From positions 19,440,741 to 19,504,740 of the forward strand of contig CM068545.1 of the NCBI GenBank assembly GCA_035048495.1: a stretch of 64,000 nucleotides of DNA, given 5' to 3'. The notes beneath the pieces are model-generated. The model was given only the letters and a program-made list of their open reading frames with translations. It did no database searches and had not been told where the DNA came from. The stretch is from Euptelea pleiosperma. Its lineage: Eukaryota > Streptophyta > Magnoliopsida > Ranunculales > Eupteleaceae. How positions within the stretch are numbered: position 1 is the first letter of the stretch; each line of letters opens with the position of its first letter. This document shows positions 43,904 through 54,849 of this stretch, piece by piece. Both the position numbers and the translations under genes were made by a program.

Positions 43904-44847
43904 GGATTGACAAGCACAAGCTTCCAAATCAAACCCTAGTTCTGCAACTCTGCAAATCAGCCATTACCTTCACGTGTTTCTTACTTTTATTCGCTTGGTA
44001 CGTCTGAATCTGTTTCTCCTTTCGACAATCGAGACGAGCGCTTTAAGTTGGAAAGCAGTAGAGAAGGACTTAATGGCGATGATGTGACGATGACGGAATT
44101 TATGACGTTTCCGTTAGACAGCTCAACAAAAATTGGTGTTGGTGAACGTCACGGCTAGAAAAGCCTGGCTGGAGTGTAATAGCATCAGCGATTTCCAACC
44201 AATGTTAGAGTTAGAACCATTCGATTATTTACACGTGTCCAAGATCTCTTATGCTGACTTACATTGTTGAATCTCGCTGTTAGTGCCCCACACGTAGGTG
44301 GTTCTAGGGTCGTTTCAAGCACTATCTAGTACGATCACGTGTTCCGCGCTTTATATTATTAAGTAGATTGAGGAATTCCATCACTGATGCGAATCAATCG
44401 CCGTCCGATGCATGATCTTAAGGTGTTGGGTGTGGAGCCAAACATATAAGATATCATGCGGTATTCAAATGATCACGGTTTCATGACAATCTTACTACTA
44501 AGACCATCACATTACAGCAATCGACGGTTGTTACTCTGTGATACACCAAACATGATTTAGCCGTAACACACTGAAGCATTCGGTCGAAATCTTTGGTCGG
44601 CTGCCGTAGACTTTTCCTGCGCTAGAACTTCGAAGAACCTCCCAACTCCATGCCTGGAATTGTCCCGAGTCCCAACACTTTACTATGCGAAAAGGTCGGT
44701 TGATTTGATAAGAAGACACGCACGAAAGACGCGTGTGAACATACAGAAAAAGACGGCTTACGTCTTCCATCAGTCCGGCTGTGGGACAAAAGTGCACGAA
44801 ATTAACAATCCTGACCGTCCGATAAAAGAAGGATAAACAAAAGAGAG
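43904..44847. other. Upstream region of CIPK19-like gene
   Basis: Contains the putative leader (43904-44000) with a cacgtgt ACGT-core motif at about 43971-43977. No clear TATA box. The frame at 44531-44932 on the minus strand matches nothing. Confidence 0.4.
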
Positions 44848-45025
44848 AGAAAATTCGCTGGTCCAGGGTCCTTCGAACTTTGAAGGTCTCCCTCCCAAAA
44901 TGTCTGACACGTGCGTTCAGGCCTAAACCCAACTACATTAAATTGGTTAAAGGTGGTTAACAGAGGGTACGTGTTTGACATTTTGGGAGGGGATCTTCAA
45001 AGTTTTTTTTTTAACAAGCGAATTT
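44848..45025. mobile_element. MITE family H, copy 2
   Basis: Ends gagagaaaattcgctgg and the inverse of caagcgaatttttaatc; inner arms cctcccaaaatgtctgacac and gacattttgggaggg pair. It is related to 5868-6057. Confidence 0.7.
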
Positions 45026-45133
45026 TTAATCAAGAAAACAGGTAAAAGGATGTGATTGGCTAGGAAAAGTCTACTTTGTGTATAGGATGTAGATTGTGCG
45101 ATTTGTGCATGTTTGGGCTATAGCCCCACGGAG

Positions 45134-45488
45134 GAGTAAAACTTGTCACAGCCTTTGTCACAACGCACAATACGAGCCACGTGGCATTCTCTTATAGGAC
45201 GATGACCAGATGGATGTTTGGCCAGTCCCTCGGGGGACCTCTATACCAAAAATAAGCCTGATTAGTGATTTATAAGCGATCCGATTGAAGTTATTTTCAT
45301 TGGTTGATTTTAACGGTAGGAATTTGAGCGTTATTTGGGTGCAAAGATCCAAAGGTTGTAAATCACTAAAATTGATGATTTTTCTTTTCTACGTCCACCA
45401 AGGGACTGGCCAAACATCCATACGGTCAGCGTCAACTAAGAATCTGCCGCGTGGCTCGTATTTTACGTTGTGACGGAAGTTTTACTAC
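45134..45488. mobile_element. MITE family A, copy A7
   Basis: Left end GGAGTAAAACTTGTCACA, right end tgtgacggaagttttact; the arms pair through the usual core. GCCACGTGGC is at 45176-45185. The halves give complementary frames, an expected by-product of a palindrome. Confidence 0.75.
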
Positions 45489-46735
45489 CCAACCCAAGGA
45501 GGGAGCTGTGCGTCAACATCAATGGGTTTTCAATGCCACGTGTGTGATAGTGACCATTTTTACTGTGAGTTCGTGGAAGACGATTTACACCTACACATGT
45601 CCCTTTCCTTTTCTAGTCAATCGGATGTGATAGGGTACCCACGGGACCCCTTGTTGTACATCTTATCTGCATTTGATAGGTTCCAAATGAATTAAAAGTC
45701 AGCTTATAACTTATTAATAGCAGTTTTTCTAAGTTTTTAGCCACTCTTTTTAGTTAATATAAAAGTGATAACACACCAAACTTATTGCTTATAGCTTATA
45801 GGCCTACCACGCGTATGCTCAAAGTAGAGACGGGCGGGCCATGTAAGGATTTCGAAGCCCAAGCCCAGTCCGTGGCCCGATCCTAGCTCCGGATTTGGGC
45901 CGGGGGCTGGGTCAGACTCAGCGACTCAGGCCACGGACTGACTTTATCAGTCGAGACGCATGCTAGACTCTTAAGGGCCGGGCCTTTTTTTTAAAAGTTG
46001 AACAAAAACTAAAAAACAGTTGTTTTTAGGGGGAGGGCTTTAAAATTCAAATTTTTGGGGGAGGGGAGTATTTTAAAACTAAAATTTTAGGGGGGAGAGC
46101 TTTAAGATTCAAGTTTTATGAAGATTTGGGCTTCACGGGCCGCGGGCCGGGCCAGATCAGCCCCGCAAATCTCTTTTCACGGGCCAAACTAAAATAACTG
46201 GGCTGAGCCCCGGCCGGGGGCCAAATTACTACCTCTATCCACGCCTGAGAACTCCGGCAAGAAGTTCAAAAATGCAAATCCCCACCTAAACTCTAAACCC
46301 TAAATACCAACTAAACGGTCTAAAGTTTAATAAAAAAATTTAAATGACAAAAATATCCTTCTAATCAAGGTTTTAAGGAGGCCGGCTTAAAGGACTGTGG
46401 GCATTACCGTTAAAATGAATTGAAACGGCCAGGGGCAAACATAGAAAAAAAATTAGAAAAAATAGAAAAAAAATGGATTTTAACAGAATTCAACAGAAAT
46501 TTAACGGATTTAATGGCCGTTTTTTCAAAAAAAAAAAAAATTCAGAACTTAACAGCTATTAAAACCAAAAAACGGCCGTTAAATTAAAAGCGTCAAAACG
46601 TGTTTAAACGGTTTTAAAGTAAAACAGGCTTGGGGTGTTAAACTGCCGTCTAATCATTTCATAACTTTTTAAAATGTTCAAATCATTCTTTCTTATGAAA
46701 CCCATTGCTTAGCTTTAGTTGACAATTTAACGTTG
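45489..46735. other. Element fragments between CIPK19-like and LRR genes
   Basis: 45660-45800 is the agcttat-rich element also found at 32290. 45825-46250 is a GC-rich GGCC element with inner ttaggggg repeats (three times gggggag with aaaattcaaatttt). 46368 begins CAAGGTTTTAAGG, of the hAT-type TTAACGG family, fading near 46620. No gene. Confidence 0.4.
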
Positions 46736-47420
46736 ATGATGGACCACAATAGGAGCCACGTAGCACACTCTTAAAAGACTATCGATCGTATGGGTATTTG
46801 GCCCATCCCTAGGTAGACCACCTATATAACAAAAATTAACTGGCCTGATTAGTGATTTTTGGTTTGCAAGTCCACTAAGGCACTGGCCAAACATCTATAC
46901 GGTCAGCGACCTCTAATTGTTATCTTTTTTACAAATTTTCAAAATTTTCTCTTTTTTTATAAATATATTAAAAGTTATTTCGTTTAAAAAAACTTCCCTC
47001 TTTAAAAATGTTCATTCTTTCCATTATTTTTCCATTATAAAGTTTATTGAAAATTTGAAATTCAACTTTGAATTTTGGCTCCGTTATTTCCATTATTTTA
47101 CATAATTTTGGTGCTTGTATGTGGAGTAAAACGTACCACATTATGAGCCACATGGCACACTCTTAGAGACCACCAACCATGTGGATGTTTGGCCCACCCT
47201 ACGTGGACCTACATACCAAATATCGGCTGAATTAGTGATTTTAAACCTTTGGATCCTTGTACCCAAAATATTGCTCGAATTTACTGCTCCAATCCAACGC
47301 ATAGAAATGACTAATGAGGCTATTTTTTTTGTCAGTAGGTCGACCTAGGGTTGCGCAAACATCCAAACCGTCGGCCATCTCTAAAAGTGTGCCACACGGC
47401 TCACATTGTGGTCTGTCCAT
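46736..47420. mobile_element. MITE family A, copy A8a (short) and A8b
   Basis: 46740-46920 is an internally deleted palindrome (gtagcacactctt ... tacggtcagcgacctct). 47124-47420 begins GGAGTAAAACGTACCACA and carries both arms with many substitutions. AT-rich DNA separates them. Confidence 0.55.
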
Positions 47421-47524
47421 TGTTCGTTCGGCAAAATTCTATTCTCATCGATCGTAACTGATGCTGCGATTGCAAGAATCGGGAGAGGAATGTCAAGTCT
47501 TCCCCTCTCTCAGTCTCTCTCCCA

Positions 47525-47865
47525 AGCATAGTTAGTAAATTCTCAAATTATTCGCGAATTATCACAAACCACATGAATCATCAAAAAAGAAAATGAACTC
47601 AATAATGTCCTATTCAACGGTTTGGAAAAAAATGGATATATTCCGTATTATTCTTGAATAATTCATGAACTTTTCTAAATTATTTGGTACTATTTAGTTT
47701 TGAACGTGAAAATTAATTTTATAAGACAAAAACTGTCAATATTTTACCCTTTTTTTTTTTTTTTAATTATTTTTGCCATGCATTTTTGGATGGCAAACCC
47801 GAATTGTACTCGAACATATCCCGTACCGCAATTTTGCCGCACTACGAATTGCTAACTATGCTCCC
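47525..47865. repeat. Interspersed repeat J, copy 2 (inverted)
   Basis: Inverse of the copy at 15217-15560; ends ...ctacgaattgctaactatg. A T-run at about 47750-47765 is an internal feature. About 20% of positions appear to differ. Confidence 0.65.
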
Positions 47866-48485
47866 AAGCCCACCTTAGGACCAAAACAAGTTTAATAAAA
47901 GTCCTGCTCCCCATGGGCGGCATATAAAATTCCTGCCCGGATGGGCCATTTACTTCTACAGGCTGGACTAGTAATCCAGCAGGGTTGCTCCTAAGAGGTC
48001 AAACCATCAATTACTCAAAGATAATTCCTATTGTTACTCAAAAGTTTGGGTTGTCTTTGGGACTCGGGCCGAAGTCTGAAGGAGAGGCCCAATGCCCATC
48101 TCAAAGCCCAACATATGGCCGTACTTCAGGCCTAGACTTCCAGCTTGGATGGTGAAGGGAGTGACAGTGGCAAAGCCAGGGGGCGAGAGGGGTAGCTGCT
48201 CCCACCAGGAGTTGGTATGTCCTGGCTTGGGGGCCTTGCGACCGAAATCCTGGCTCCACCACTGAGGAGTGAGGGAGTATGGTGGCGGTACCATACGTGA
48301 GATGGGAGGGGAGGGGACGGGAGGGGATTCCAAGCCCATGGAGGCAATGACAAGGTGCCCAAGGTCCATCCTGAAGCCCGACCCATGGCCAGGCTCTGGG
48401 GACCTATGGCCGGGCTGGAGGCAAGGACAAGGAGTCAAAGAAAAGGGGCTCGATAGGACTTGGGCTTAGAGGGAGGCCCGCAGCC
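47866..48485. other. GC-rich intergenic block, no gene accepted
   Basis: Open frames on both strands (134, 84, 66 codons) come from low-complexity ggagggg/ccaagg words. Repeated 'aagcccgacccatgg'/'aagcccaacatatgg' and 'gagccctggg'-like words suggest degraded element sequence. Confidence 0.35.
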
Positions 48486-48489
48486 CAAG

Positions 48490-49116
48490 TCATGTTGGAT
48501 ATACTAACCAAAAACCAACCTGATTGGTTATCTCTAGCCATATATTTTAGTATTTTTCTGATTGATCCTAGCTGTTGGATTCAAGCATGCATTTTGGGTA
48601 ATAAATCCAATGGCTAGAAAACATCAATCAAACTGATTTTTAGTGTTTTGGTGGGCTGAACATCCCCGCAGTCATTGGGCCCAAAAAAAAATTTCTGTAA
48701 TTTTTTTTATTATCAAGAATAGTTCTTAAATAAAGATTTTCTATTATATAGCGAATTAAAGTTTTTAATTAATACTAGATATGTTAGGGTCAAGCTCGGG
48801 GGACCCCATTTTCTACACCCATTTTGGCAGACCCACATAGAAGATGAATCAATGGCTTATTTTTGGTGGGGATGATCTCCTCACCATATAGATCACCCCA
48901 ACAAAAAATAAACCCATTCTGAAATTTCTAACCCCATTAAATGTGGTTGTCAAGTTACACGGTAAAAATCGACGGTCCATAATTCTCTAGCTTCTAAACC
49001 AGTCTTTGAATATCAGAATGATTTGAATTTTTGTGATCATCCTCACCAAAAACCAGCCACTGATTCATCTTCGTGGGTCCGCAAAAAATGGGGGTCCCCC
49101 GAACCCGACCCTATAT
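48490..49116. mobile_element. MITE family F copy, then family B copy (48787-49111)
   Basis: 48490-48690 has ttctgattgatcctagctgt and mirrored aatggctagaaaacatcaat, ending attgggcccaa. 48787-49111 has ends GGGTCAAGCTCGGGGGACCC and GGGTCCCCCGAACCCGACCC, the family B arms, with the usual pairs inside. The latter has no clean target duplication. Confidence 0.65.
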
Positions 49117-49127
49117 ATTAATATATA

Positions 49128-49380
49128 AAGGGCTCAAGGGACCTCCATTTTTTACCCCCTTTTTTTAACCCCATCTTGGTGGTTTTAAGTTACACGGTAA
49201 AAATGGTCCATAATGCTTCAGCTTCTAAACCAGTCTATGAATATCAGAATGATTTGAATTTTTGTGAGGATGATCTCCTCACCATAGAGATCATCCTCAT
49301 CAAAAATCAGCCATTGATTCATCTTCTATGTGGGTACGCCAAGATGGGGGTCATAAATGGGGTCCCTTGAGCCCGACCCA
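49128..49380. mobile_element. MITE family B, left-arm-deleted copy
   Basis: Left end gggctcaagggacctcc, right end cccttgagcccgaccc. Most of the left inner arm is missing (jump from tttttaaccccatcttgg to ggttttaagttacacgg). It lies 17 bases from the previous family B copy. Confidence 0.65.
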
Positions 49381-49459
49381 TATATAAAATGCTTCATATA
49401 AAATTTTCACATTGGGCCTCAACTTGTATCGAGGCAGCCCTGTTCGTGGCCCTATATAG

Positions 49460-49690
49460 CTCTTTTTTTTGGGCCCAATAAACCGCATGGATGTTTAGCC
49501 CACCCCTTTGTGGATATACATACCAAAAATCAGTTTTCTCTGGCCATAGATTTTAGCACTTTTTTAGGATTGATTCTAGCCGTTGGATTAAGAGTCACTC
49601 TCTTAGATAACACTGACGATGTGGATGTTTGGCCCATCGGAAAAAAAAATTTAGATGCAGAGGACTTTGGATGCAGTCAACATGGTATCT
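49460..49690. mobile_element. MITE family F, shortened copy
   Basis: Contains gggcccaataaaccgcatgg, gtggatatacataccaaaaa and 'ctagccgttgga', then a jump to the right end 'gatgcagaggactttggatg'. Part of the right arm is missing. Confidence 0.5.
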
Positions 49691-49792
49691 AATGCGGGAC
49701 GTCCGTGAGCAAAAATGGACAGTTATTTATGACTCAGTCAGAAACCATGTTTGAAAATCACAAGATTCAGAACCAGTATAATCTCACGAGTA

Positions 49793-50062
49793 AAACTTCA
49801 GTCACAAGTCACAACCCACAATACGAGCCATGTGGCACACTAGTAGAGGGCGCTGACCGTATGGATGTTTAGCCAGTCCCTCGGTTGACCTGCAAACCAA
49901 AAATCACCCTAATTAGTGATTTCTAAGCGTTGGATTGAAGTTATTTTCATGGGTTGATTTTAACGGTATGAATTTGAGCATTATTTGGGTGCAAAGATCC
50001 AAAGGTTGTAAATCACTAATATTGTGCCACGTGTCTCGTATTGTGGGTTGACCGTCTCAGTT
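49793..50062. mobile_element. MITE family A, copy A9, upstream of the LRR kinase
   Basis: Left end GAGTAAAACTTCAGTCACAA; right part ...gtgccacgtgtctcgtattgtgg. The right core arm is deleted (jump after 'aatcactaat'). It lies about 340-610 bases upstream of the LRR kinase ATG. Confidence 0.65.
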
Positions 50063-50277
50063 ATTAAATTAAGTTACTGTTAAGTACTCCGTTAAGATAC
50101 AACGCTGTTAACTATTCCATTAATACTCAACGCCGTTAACACACTCTCTAATTCTAAATTTCCAGGTTCTAACCTCTAACTAACTACTAATAATACGGCT
50201 ACGGCCGTTACTTCCTCGTTCCTCATTTCTACCGTTCTACAACTCTACAGCCAAGCAAAACCAAAATCGCTAAACCC

Positions 50278-50346
50278 CTCTCTCTCTCTCTCTCTCTCTT
50301 CGTTTTTATTTGCGGAACCAAAACCTCTCTCTCTCTCTCTCTCTCT
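50278..50346. repeat. Two (CT)n runs in the leader of the LRR kinase gene
   Basis: CT runs at about 50278-50299 and 50325-50346 lie 58-126 bases before the ATG. CT/GA-rich leaders are common in plant genes and can bind GAGA factors; this is inference. Confidence 0.75.
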
Positions 50347-50403
50347 GTAAATCCATGGTGATCAAAACGACTGTGAAGAATTAAACGGGTGAGTCCTGTA
50401 TTA

Positions 50404-53400
50404 ATGGAGCTCCTATGCCATTTTTTGCTTGCTCTCTCTCTTTTAGCTTTCGCGGAGTCCACCTGTAACACTACAGACCGGAAATTGATCTCGAAGGCCT
50501 TTAGTTCCGTCTCCGGATTCGACATCTCTCTGTTTAATTCCGTCGACGGCAACTGCTCGAATCCTCCGATAAAGGAAATAAAGCTTCCGTCGAGAAATCT
50601 GAGCGGGATTGTTTCATGGGTGTTTCTCAGAAATATGTCGCAGTTGCAGTCCATCGATCTCTCCTGCAATTTGCTACAAGGGTATGTTCCGGGCTGGCTC
50701 TGGTCGATGCCGAGCCTCGTCGAAATCAATCTCGCCATGAATCAGCTTGGAGGGAACGTTTGGTTTGAACAGACCTCGGGAAGCAATTCAATTCGGGTAC
50801 TCAATGGGTACTCAATCTCTCTAGTAACAGGTTTACTAACTCTGTTCATCTTTCGGGATTCTCGAACCTCACAATTCTTGACCTTTCGCGTAACAATCTG
50901 AGATTTTTCCTTTCTGGGATCGAAAAGCTCACGAAGCTTGAGCACCTCAATCTCTCAAGCTGCAACGTTTCAGGAAATTCAAAACCCATTTCCAGTCTTC
51001 GCTCATTACAGTACCTAGACGTCTCTGATAACAATATGAATGGCTCTTTCCCTTCTGATTTTCCTCCCCTTACTGGTCTCAAGTTCTTGAATGTTTCCTT
51101 CAACAACTTCACCGGACAAGCTGGTTCAGACGTTTTCAAGAAATTCGGTAGCTCTGCATTCATTCAATCTGGGATTTTTAATGCTTCAGAAACCCCCAAA
51201 ATTCCAATTCGCCACGAAGCAAAGAAACCCAAATCGAGAAACTTAGCTCTGGTTCTGGGATTAACAATTTCAGTGACGTTCGTCGTCGTCGCCATGGCTG
51301 TCTGTGCCACATGTATGTACGGGAGAAGAAAAATAACAAACAGGAGGAGGGAATGGATGATCTCGAAACCGACTCAATTACCATTTAAGATGGATAAATC
51401 AGGACCGTTCTCGTTCGAGACTGAGTCAAGCACATGGGTGGCAGACATAAAAGAGGCATCTTCTGTACCAGTTGTGATGTTTGAGAAGCCGTTGATGAAT
51501 CTCACGTTCAGGGATCTGATTGTAACCACGTCGCATTTTGGCAAGGAGTCGCAGCTGGCGGAGGGGAGAAGTGGGCCCGTTTATAGGGCTGTGTTGCCTG
51601 GAGACATCCACGTGGCGATCAAGGTTCTAGAGAGAGCCAGGGATGTTGGACACGAAGACGCTGTTGCCTTGTTCGAAGAGCTTTCTCGGCTTAAACACCC
51701 CAACCTCCTACCTCTCTCCGGCTACTGCATTGCAGGTACGTGGCTTTAGTTCTTCGGTATTTTTAAGCACGATTTTGTATCTCGCGAGCTACCAAATTAA
51801 ATTGTTTCACGGGTATCAATGCGCTGTGCTTGATCGGTATGTCGTATGAAACTGCCGATCACTATGTTCAGTAATTGACGGTGCTGATGCTCGCTAGATC
51901 ATTCAATTCGGGGACTTGCAATATACAGGATATCTCTTTGTTAATGTTTGTCAAGTACTATTTGTGGGGGAAAAATCCCGAACACCCTAAAGGATTAGCG
52001 TAGACTTATGCTTTCGTGCTTCCGGTGGCTAGTCGGTCTCGGTCAAGACCCAACCCAGCACAGCCGTGGTCTTTGTCACCTTAATCTAAGATGTCTATCC
52101 CTTTGCGGAACACTCCTTCCGAGCCGAGAACTCCGTGAAGCCTGCAAAACCCTTGCCAATGGGATCCGAGACGAATTCCCCACCGGTGACGACCATGTTA
52201 GCAACAAATCCCTAAGGTAATTTTGACAGAGTTCTGGCTCAGAAATTCAATACCTCATTAATGTGCTCATCTCCCCCTAAATAGGCGTTCCCTCTGTTGA
52301 CGTGTCGGTTGCTCCTGTTGCACACTTCCTCTCGAGTATATGTTTTCTCTAGTGTAGACTGTCCCAACTGACACAGCCAATCCGCCTCTCTCCGGGCCGT
52401 GTCATTATCCTGACCCTTTGCCCAGATGTCCTATTTTTGGTACCCACACTATTCACAACAGCGTCTCTGCTAGATCCGTCTGGTTGCACGACCTGAACAC
52501 GGAACATACCTCGAGATGCGTGCCTTGTAGCAGTTGATGGTAATAGATTTCGATGAGATTTTTGATAAAAAAAAATTTTGGTGTCGGGCAATGGATGTCC
52601 ACCAAAGTCACGTGACCAATAAGCAAAAAAAAAATCAGCCTGATCGATGTCTTATGGCAGTGGGAGTTGGCTTCTTTCCTGGTTTGATTTCTAGCCGTAG
52701 GATTCAAGAACCTTTGAGAGTATGTAAAGCCTTTTGAGATGACCAATCATGCTGATCTTTGGTGTGGAGTCCAAAGGGGGTGGTGAAAAAGAAACATTCA
52801 TGTGTCAGTGGGCCCGAAATAGCAAGCCACGTTGTATTTTGGGTGTTTGTAGGGAGACAAATGTGATATCCAATCCTAAGACATCAAATCCACCCTTAAA
52901 AAAAATTGATGTGTGGTACACTTTCTGACCCACAGACCCCCTTAAATGTTTGGTACACTTATTAATGGACCTACACACCAGAAACAATCTAATTGATTAA
53001 TTTCTAGCCATTGGATTTGAGTGCATCAAATAATGATCAAATCTGAAGCCCATAAATCAACAATCAGGCTGTTTTATTTTTGGTGTGTACGTCCACTAGA
53101 TAGTGCCAACGGCTAGAAATTATCAATGAATCTGATTTTTAGTATGCATATCCACCAAGGAGTGGGGTACACATCCATGCGGTTAGTGGACCAAAAAAAT
53201 GAGCCATGTAGGGCCACGAGACCCCTCTGCATCGACTGCATCCAAAATCCTCCGCATCTAAAAATTTTCCGATGTTTGGGAGTAGAATCAAAGTTTTTCT
53301 TGATAGTTTTGAGCAGGAATCTGACGGTCTCTCCCGTTGCATGCAGGACAAGAGAAGCTGCTACTGCACGAATATATGCCGAACGGAGACCTACACCAGT

Positions 53401-53981
53401 GGATCCACGAGCTCCCATCAGGGGAACCCAACGTGGAAGACTGGAGCATGGACACGTGGGAGTATCAGAACGACGAAGGCAATGGATCCCACATTTCCTC
53501 CGCGGAAAAGATGGGCTGGCATACTCGCCACCGGATCGCCGTAGGGATAGCTCGTGGGCTGGCATATCTCCACCACGCTGGCTCCAAGCCCATCGTCCAC
53601 GGTCACCTCGTCCCTTCCAACATCCTACTCGCCAACGACTTCGAGCCTCGGATCGCCAGTTTCGACCTCCGGGTAGACGAAGAAACGAGGAGCACTGAAG
53701 CTGACGTGTACTGCTTCGGAGTCATCTTGATAGAGCTACTAACAGGGAAGTCAGGCTCAGATCAACAGACTGTAGCTTGGGTCCGAAACTTGGTGAAACA
53801 TAGACAGGGGATTAAAGCCTTGGACCCGAGGCTGAAGCTTGGTGACGACTCAGTGAGTGAGATGGTGGAGAGTTTACGAGTGGGATACTTGTGTACAGCC
53901 GAGTTGCCTGAGAAAAGGCCAACGATGCAACATGTCGTGGGTCTGCTGAAAGACATACATCCGGAGACTGATTTGAGATGA
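50404..53981 (+). CDS. LRR receptor-like (pseudo)kinase of MEE62/CaMRLK type, frame broken
   Basis: Two exons, 50404-51735 and 53347-53981; donor caG|GTACGT, acceptor tgcAG|GA, intron after the first base of a Gly codon. Exon 1: signal peptide ([20 protein letters not shown]), LRRs ([39 protein letters not shown] and others), transmembrane segment ([20 protein letters not shown]), then the start of the kinase domain with VAIKVL Lys. Exon 2: [20 protein letters not shown], and [12 protein letters not shown] in place of HRD-x-x-x-x-N, with S-F-D in place of D-F-G. Both catalytic Asp motifs are absent, so it would be a pseudokinase. An 11-bp tandem duplication (50795-50805 = 50806-50816) shifts the frame after residue 134; the shifted frame stops at 50899-50901, giving 165 residues. 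Without the extra 11 bases it would be 651 residues, close to the family (Arabidopsis At5g45800, about 666). The intron (1.6 kb) is enlarged by MITEs. Confidence 0.88.
50795..50816 (+). repeat. 11-bp tandem duplication causing a frameshift in the LRR gene
   Basis: gggtactcaat is present twice in direct contact (50795-50805 and 50806-50816). The 5' part of the exon is open in one frame and the 3' part in a frame displaced by two, exactly the effect of adding 11 bases. The join without one copy gives V-L-N-L-S-S-N-R-F, a normal LRR core. Confidence 0.95.
51736..53346 (+). other. Intron of the LRR kinase, 1611 bp, filled with MITEs
   Basis: Begins GTACGTGG and ends TTGCATGCAG. About 52570-52830 (ggatgtccaccaaagtcacg ... 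gtgtcagtgggccc) and 52915-53260 (gacccacagacccccttaaa ... gcatcgactgcatccaaa) are family F elements. About 51970-52560 has no recognisable content; open frames there have no family. Confidence 0.75.
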
Positions 53982-54350
53982 ATTGACTCACCTTGATCGT
54001 CAGCACCTCCAACCTTGTCTTCTTGTCTCTCCTTCTCTGGAAAATTGTAATATATGAGAAAAGGGATCGACAAACTAAAAAGAGATGAAGTGGGGTAGTG
54101 AGGGAAGGTAACGAGCAATGAGGGCGTGAAAAGTGGGTTTCTTTTTAGTCAGCAGAATTCCACGAATTGCTCGTCTCTACTGTGATGACGAAGTGCATCA
54201 GTCGCCATCTTCTTTTTCTTTTCTTCCAAGGAAAAACATTGCTTAGAGCCTTAGACCCGGCACTGCCATAATACTAGCAACGATATTACCTGGTTTTGAT
54301 AAGCCTTTTTTTTATACTTTTGATAATAAACAATATTACCTAGTTTATAT

Positions 54351-54779
54351 GAGTCTGTCTAGAGCTACACCCATTTCTTACGTCCAGTTCTTACACCCGG
54401 TGGTAGGGTCACATGGAGATCATGTTGAACAATCCGATCATACATTGAGTTGTCATGATCGCCGTCACAAAAAATCATTTTAACATTGTCAATCATATAA
54501 AAAATGGACCCAAAATAATGGTTTAATTGGACGGTCTTGATTTTTTAAATTAAAGTCAATTTTTTGTAAGCATAGAATTGTCCAATTTTCCTGAATTTTT
54601 TGTGAGAAAGGTAACTATAGTATAAAAAACTTACTGCGGTTGGATTGTCCAACATGATCTCCATATGTACCCTACCACCGGGGGTTGGATTGTCCAACAT
54701 GATCTCCATATGGACCCTACCACCGGGTGTAAGAACTGGATGTAAGAAATGGTTGTAGCTCTAGCCTCTAGACGGACTC
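54351..54779. mobile_element. Mutator-type MITE with ~85-bp inverted ends and 9-bp target duplication
   Basis: Ends GAGTCTGTCTAGAGCTACA and the inverse of GTAGCTCTAGCCTCTAGAC-GGACTC; the inverted ends continue through ccagttcttacacccggtgg and gatcatgttgaacaatcc. AGTTTATAT is at 54342-54350 and 54780-54788, a perfect 9-bp duplication as made by Mutator-like elements. The right end contains an internal 45-bp duplication (54638-54682 and 54683-54727). It lies about 370 bases beyond the LRR gene. Confidence 0.88.
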
Positions 54780-54849
54780 AGTTTATATTACACTAATGGT
54801 GCATATTCTTATGGAAAATGGAAGTATAATATTGTATTATTATTATTAC

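Noticed and set aside
43904..43927. TTG-led eight-codon extension of the CIPK12/19-like protein
   Set aside because: Non-ATG start; the ATG at 43903 gives the usual N-terminus.
47124..47420. Possible inverted-repeat microRNA precursor
   Set aside because: It belongs to a dispersed palindromic MITE family, so a hairpin is expected without being a microRNA gene.
48034..48438. 134-codon Pro-rich frame
   Set aside because: Low-complexity GC-rich text with open frames on both strands; no start context or family.
50229..50738. 169-codon minus-strand frame over the LRR gene start
   Set aside because: Shadow frame; its Arg/Glu repeats come from the CT-rich leader.
50795..50816. Explaining the frame change as a tiny intron
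   Set aside because: The extra 11 bases are an exact copy of the adjacent 11 and have no GT-AG borders.
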